Below the pieces are notes generated by a model. That model saw nothing but the letters and a program-made list of their open reading frames with translations, made no database searches and was not told the DNA's origin. Both the position numbers and the translations under genes were made by a program. DNA of 64,000 nt, taken from contig NZ_CP038799.1 of NCBI RefSeq assembly GCF_012223425.1, positions 4,200,249-4,264,248 on the forward strand, written 5' to 3'. Below are positions 59,956-64,000 of the stretch, in pieces; positions within the stretch are counted from its first letter, which is position 1, and each line of letters starts with the position of its first letter. The stretch is from Mycolicibacterium frederiksbergense. Its GTDB lineage: Bacteria > Actinomycetota > Actinomycetes > Mycobacteriales > Mycobacteriaceae.

Positions 59956-61209
59956 GTGAGCGATCGATTCGTGGTGACGGGCGGAAGCCGGTTATCGGGT
60001 GAAGTCGCCGTCGGGGGAGCAAAGAACAGCGTGCTCAAGCTGATGGCGGCAACGCTGTTGGCCGAGGGCACCAGCACGATCACCAACTGCCCGGACATCC
60101 TGGACGTTCCGTTGATGGCCGAGGTGCTCCGGGGCCTGGGCGCCACCGTCGAGCTCGACGGCTCGACGGTCCGCGTCACCTCGCCCGACGAGGTCAAGTA
60201 CGACGCGGACTTCGCCGCGGTGCGCCAGTTCCGTGCGTCGGTGTGTGTGCTCGGCCCGCTGGTCGGGCGGGGTAAGCGCGCCAAGGTCGCGTTGCCCGGC
60301 GGCGATGCGATCGGATCTCGCCCGCTGGATATGCACCAGTCCGGACTGCGACAGCTCGGCGCCCGCTGCAATATCGAGCATGGCTGCGTGGTCGCCGAGG
60401 CCGATCAGTTGCGCGGCGCGGAGATCCAGCTGGAGTTCCCGTCGGTCGGCGCGACCGAGAACATCCTGATGGCGGCGGTGTTGGCCGAGGGTGTCACCAC
60501 GATCCACAACGCCGCCCGCGAGCCGGACATCGCGGATATCTGCACCATGCTCAACCAGATGGGGGCGCAGGTCTCCGGCGCCGGCTCATCGACCTTGACC
60601 ATCACCGGAGTGGACCGGCTGTACCCCACCGAACATCGGGTGATCGGGGATCGCATCGTCGCGGCAACCTGGGGTATCGCTGCGGCGATGACCAAGGGGG
60701 ACATCTCCGTGACGGGTGTGGACCCCGCGCACCTGCAGTTGGTGCTGCACAAGTTGCACGACGCCGGAGCGACAGTCACCCAGCATGACAACGGCTTCCG
60801 GGTGGTCCAGTACGAGCGGCCCAAGGCCGTCAACGTCGCCACCCTGCCGTTTCCGGGGTTCCCGACCGACCTACAGCCGATGGCGATCGGATTGGCATCC
60901 ATCGCCGAAGGCACATCGATGATCACGGAGAACGTGTTCGAAGCACGCTTCCGCTTCGTCGAGGAGATGATCCGGTTGGGGGCCGATGCTCGTACTGACG
61001 GTCACCATGCCGTCTTGCGTGGTCTTCCGCAGTTGTCGAGCGCACCCGTGTGGGCTTCGGACATCCGGGCCGGCGCGGGCCTGGTGCTCGCCGGCCTGGT
61101 CGCCGACGGCGACACCGAGGTGCACGACGTCTTCCACATCGATCGGGGCTACCCGTTGTTCGTGGAAAACCTGGTCAGTTTGGGTGCCGAGGTTGAGCGG
61201 GTAAGCTAG
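59956..61209 (+). CDS. murA: UDP-N-acetylglucosamine 1-carboxyvinyltransferase
   Basis: EPSP-synthase-like enzyme of 417 aa that starts peptidoglycan precursor synthesis. K23 and N24 (GGAKNSVLKLM) and R91/R93 (VRQFRAS) are in place. The residue that is Cys in most MurA is Asp here: D117 in ALPGGDAIGSRP, the natural variant that makes mycobacteria insensitive to fosfomycin. The GTG at 59956 begins MSDRFVVTGGSRLSGEV. Directly followed by rrn promoters, as in rrnA of mycobacteria. Confidence 0.97.
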   Translation: MSDRFVVTGGSRLSGEVAVGGAKNSVLKLMAATLLAEGTSTITNCPDILDVPLMAEVLRGLGATVELDGSTVRVTSPDEVKYDADFAAVRQFRASVCVLGPLVGRGKRAKVALPGGDAIGSRPLDMHQSGLRQLGARCNIEHGCVVAEADQLRGAEIQLEFPSVGATENILMAAVLAEGVTTIHNAAREPDIADICTMLNQMGAQVSGAGSSTLTITGVDRLYPTEHRVIGDRIVAATWGIAAAMTKGDISVTGVDPAHLQLVLHKLHDAGATVTQHDNGFRVVQYERPKAVNVATLPFPGFPTDLQPMAIGLASIAEGTSMITENVFEARFRFVEEMIRLGADARTDGHHAVLRGLPQLSSAPVWASDIRAGAGLVLAGLVADGDTEVHDVFHIDRGYPLFVENLVSLGAEVERVS

Positions 61210-61254
61210 GTCCAACCGGCCGGTGCAGCGATACCGAGCCTCTGACCAGCGGAT

Positions 61255-61284
61255 TTGACTTCGCAACGAACGAAGTCCTAATCT
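61255..61284 (+). promoter_or_regulatory. rrn promoter, upstream copy
   Basis: -35 TTGACT (61255-61260), 18-bp spacer, -10 TAATCT (61279-61284). About 7 bp later comes GTTGCCCCGGACACGGGG (61291-61308), a short motif that also follows the second promoter. Located 46 bp after the murA stop. Confidence 0.75.
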
Positions 61285-61319
61285 AATCGAGTTGCCCCGG
61301 ACACGGGGGACAGAGAAGT

Positions 61320-61348
61320 TTGACTCCCCGGCTCAGATAGTTTAAGCT
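61320..61348 (+). promoter_or_regulatory. rrn promoter, downstream copy (PCL1-like)
   Basis: -35 TTGACT (61320-61325), 17-bp spacer, -10 TAAGCT (61343-61348), followed by GTTGCCCCGAAACGGG (61355-61370). It matches the layout of the conserved PCL1 promoter of mycobacterial rrnA operons. Confidence 0.8.
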
Positions 61349-61387
61349 GGCAGGGTTGCCCCGAAACGGGAAACTTCGAAACAATCT

Positions 61388-61430
61388 GGTCTGTTGTTTG
61401 AGAACTCAATAGTGTGTTTGGTGGTTTTTG
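61388..61430 (+). promoter_or_regulatory. rrn leader antitermination region (boxA-like)
   Basis: TGTTTGAGAACTCAATAGTG around 61396-61415, then TGTTTGGTGG, is the conserved mycobacterial rrn leader segment with boxA, bound by Nus factors to prevent early termination. The rest of the leader to about 61579 is T/G-rich and includes pairing sequence for RNase III cutting of pre-16S RNA. Confidence 0.6.
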
Positions 61431-61579
61431 TTTGTTGTTTTTATGCCATCTTTGTGGGGGACTTCCCGTCTTCCTGCTACGTGGGATGGTTTGTTTTTTT
61501 GATGCCAGTTTTTGGTGTCTTTTGTTTGGATATCAGGTTTTTCTGATTCGAATTCCACCTGGCCTTTGGGTTGGGTTGT

Positions 61580-63534
<1,955 letters not shown>

Positions 63535-64000
63535 TTGTAAGTGTTTAAGGGCGCATGGTGGATGCCTTGGCATTGGGAGCCGATGAAGGACGTGGGAGGC
63601 TGCGATATGCCTCGGGGAGCTGCCAACCGAGCGTGGATCCGAGGATGTCCGAATGGGGAAACCCAGCACGAGTGATGTCGTGTTACCCAACGGTGAATAT
63701 ATAGCCGTTGGGGGGAACGCGGGGAAGTGAAACATCTCAGTACCCGTAGGAAGAGAAAACAAAAGTGATTCCGTGAGTAGTGGCGAGCGAAAGCGGAGGA
63801 TGGCTAAACCGTATGCATGTGATACCCGGCGGGGTTGTGTGTGCGGGGTTGTGGGGCGTTTCTTCTCTGGTCCGCCGACCAGGGCAACAGTGAGAAAAGT
63901 GTGTGTTAGCGGAAGTGGTCTTGGGATGGCCTGCCGTAGACGGTGAGAGCCCGGTACGTGAAAACACATGCTCTGTTGTGGGACTGTCCCCGAGTAGCAG
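63535..64000 (+). rRNA. rrl: 23S ribosomal RNA, 5' part
   Basis: The first 466 nt of 23S rRNA: TTGTAAGTGTTTAAGGGCGC, ATGGTGGATGCCTTGGCA, GATGAAGGACGTGGGAGGCT, and GAGTAGTGGCGAGCGAAAG are universally conserved. The gene runs past the window end. An intact domain I start confirms a full rrn operon in the 16S-23S order. Confidence 0.96.

Overview
The window comes from a fast-growing mycobacterium (Mycolicibacterium type). The evidence is the high-GC actinobacterial coding style, frequent GTG and leaderless starts, mycobacterial-length CysNC, ArgS, LysA, AtpH and Rho proteins, the fused b'-delta ATP synthase subunit, MurA with Asp117, and a 16S gene with the short helix 18 of rapid growers, placed after murA as in rrnA. 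Species cannot be fixed from the window alone.

Layout. 1-7601: edge of a membrane protein, an OmpR-type two-component pair, and an envelope glycosylation cluster of two ArnT/YkcB-like GT39 proteins around a GT2-GtrA fusion, then an MFS exporter. 8989-12585: sulfate activation genes cysD-cysNC-cysQ behind a clear promoter. 12582-19543: DinB, isochorismatase-like, PPOX-fold and Rrf2 genes, a long perfect hairpin, a minus-strand sensor/regulator/DUF4097 operon with a 4-bp frameshift in the last gene, and a flavin-dependent oxidoreductase. 19621-24651: a small secreted protein, decayed hydrolase genes, a GIY-YIG protein, a divergent pair sharing a 26-bp palindrome, and an SDR/TetR pair with an operator.

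24686-31470 is the accessory heart of the window: a polymorphic-toxin locus. A truncated type VII secretion partner overlaps a toxin gene with a WXG-type N-terminus and a CdiA-CT-type RNase A-like C-terminus, followed by an overlapping CdiI-like immunity gene. The toxin is cut twice inside its nuclease domain: by an IS256-family element with a perfect 8-bp target duplication, and by an IS110-family element that carries a second IS256-family element. Removing the insertions rebuilds a 670-residue toxin in frame, ending in an ATGA overlap with the intact immunity gene. tRNA-Arg(CCG) lies just beyond.

32018-64000 is conserved core: argS-lysA-hom-thrC-thrB, rho with a long leader and a strong terminator, a VOC gene killed by one in-frame TGA, PadR, an NCS1 transporter, TetR/acyl-CoA ligase, rpmE-prfA-prmC-sua5-wecA, the full atp operon (atpI-B-E-F-H-A-G-D-C), a DUF2550 gene, a PduO-type adenosyltransferase, murA, and the rrn operon (two promoters, 16S, tRNA-less spacer, start of 23S). 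Functional names rest on motifs and family resemblance read by eye; no database search was run.
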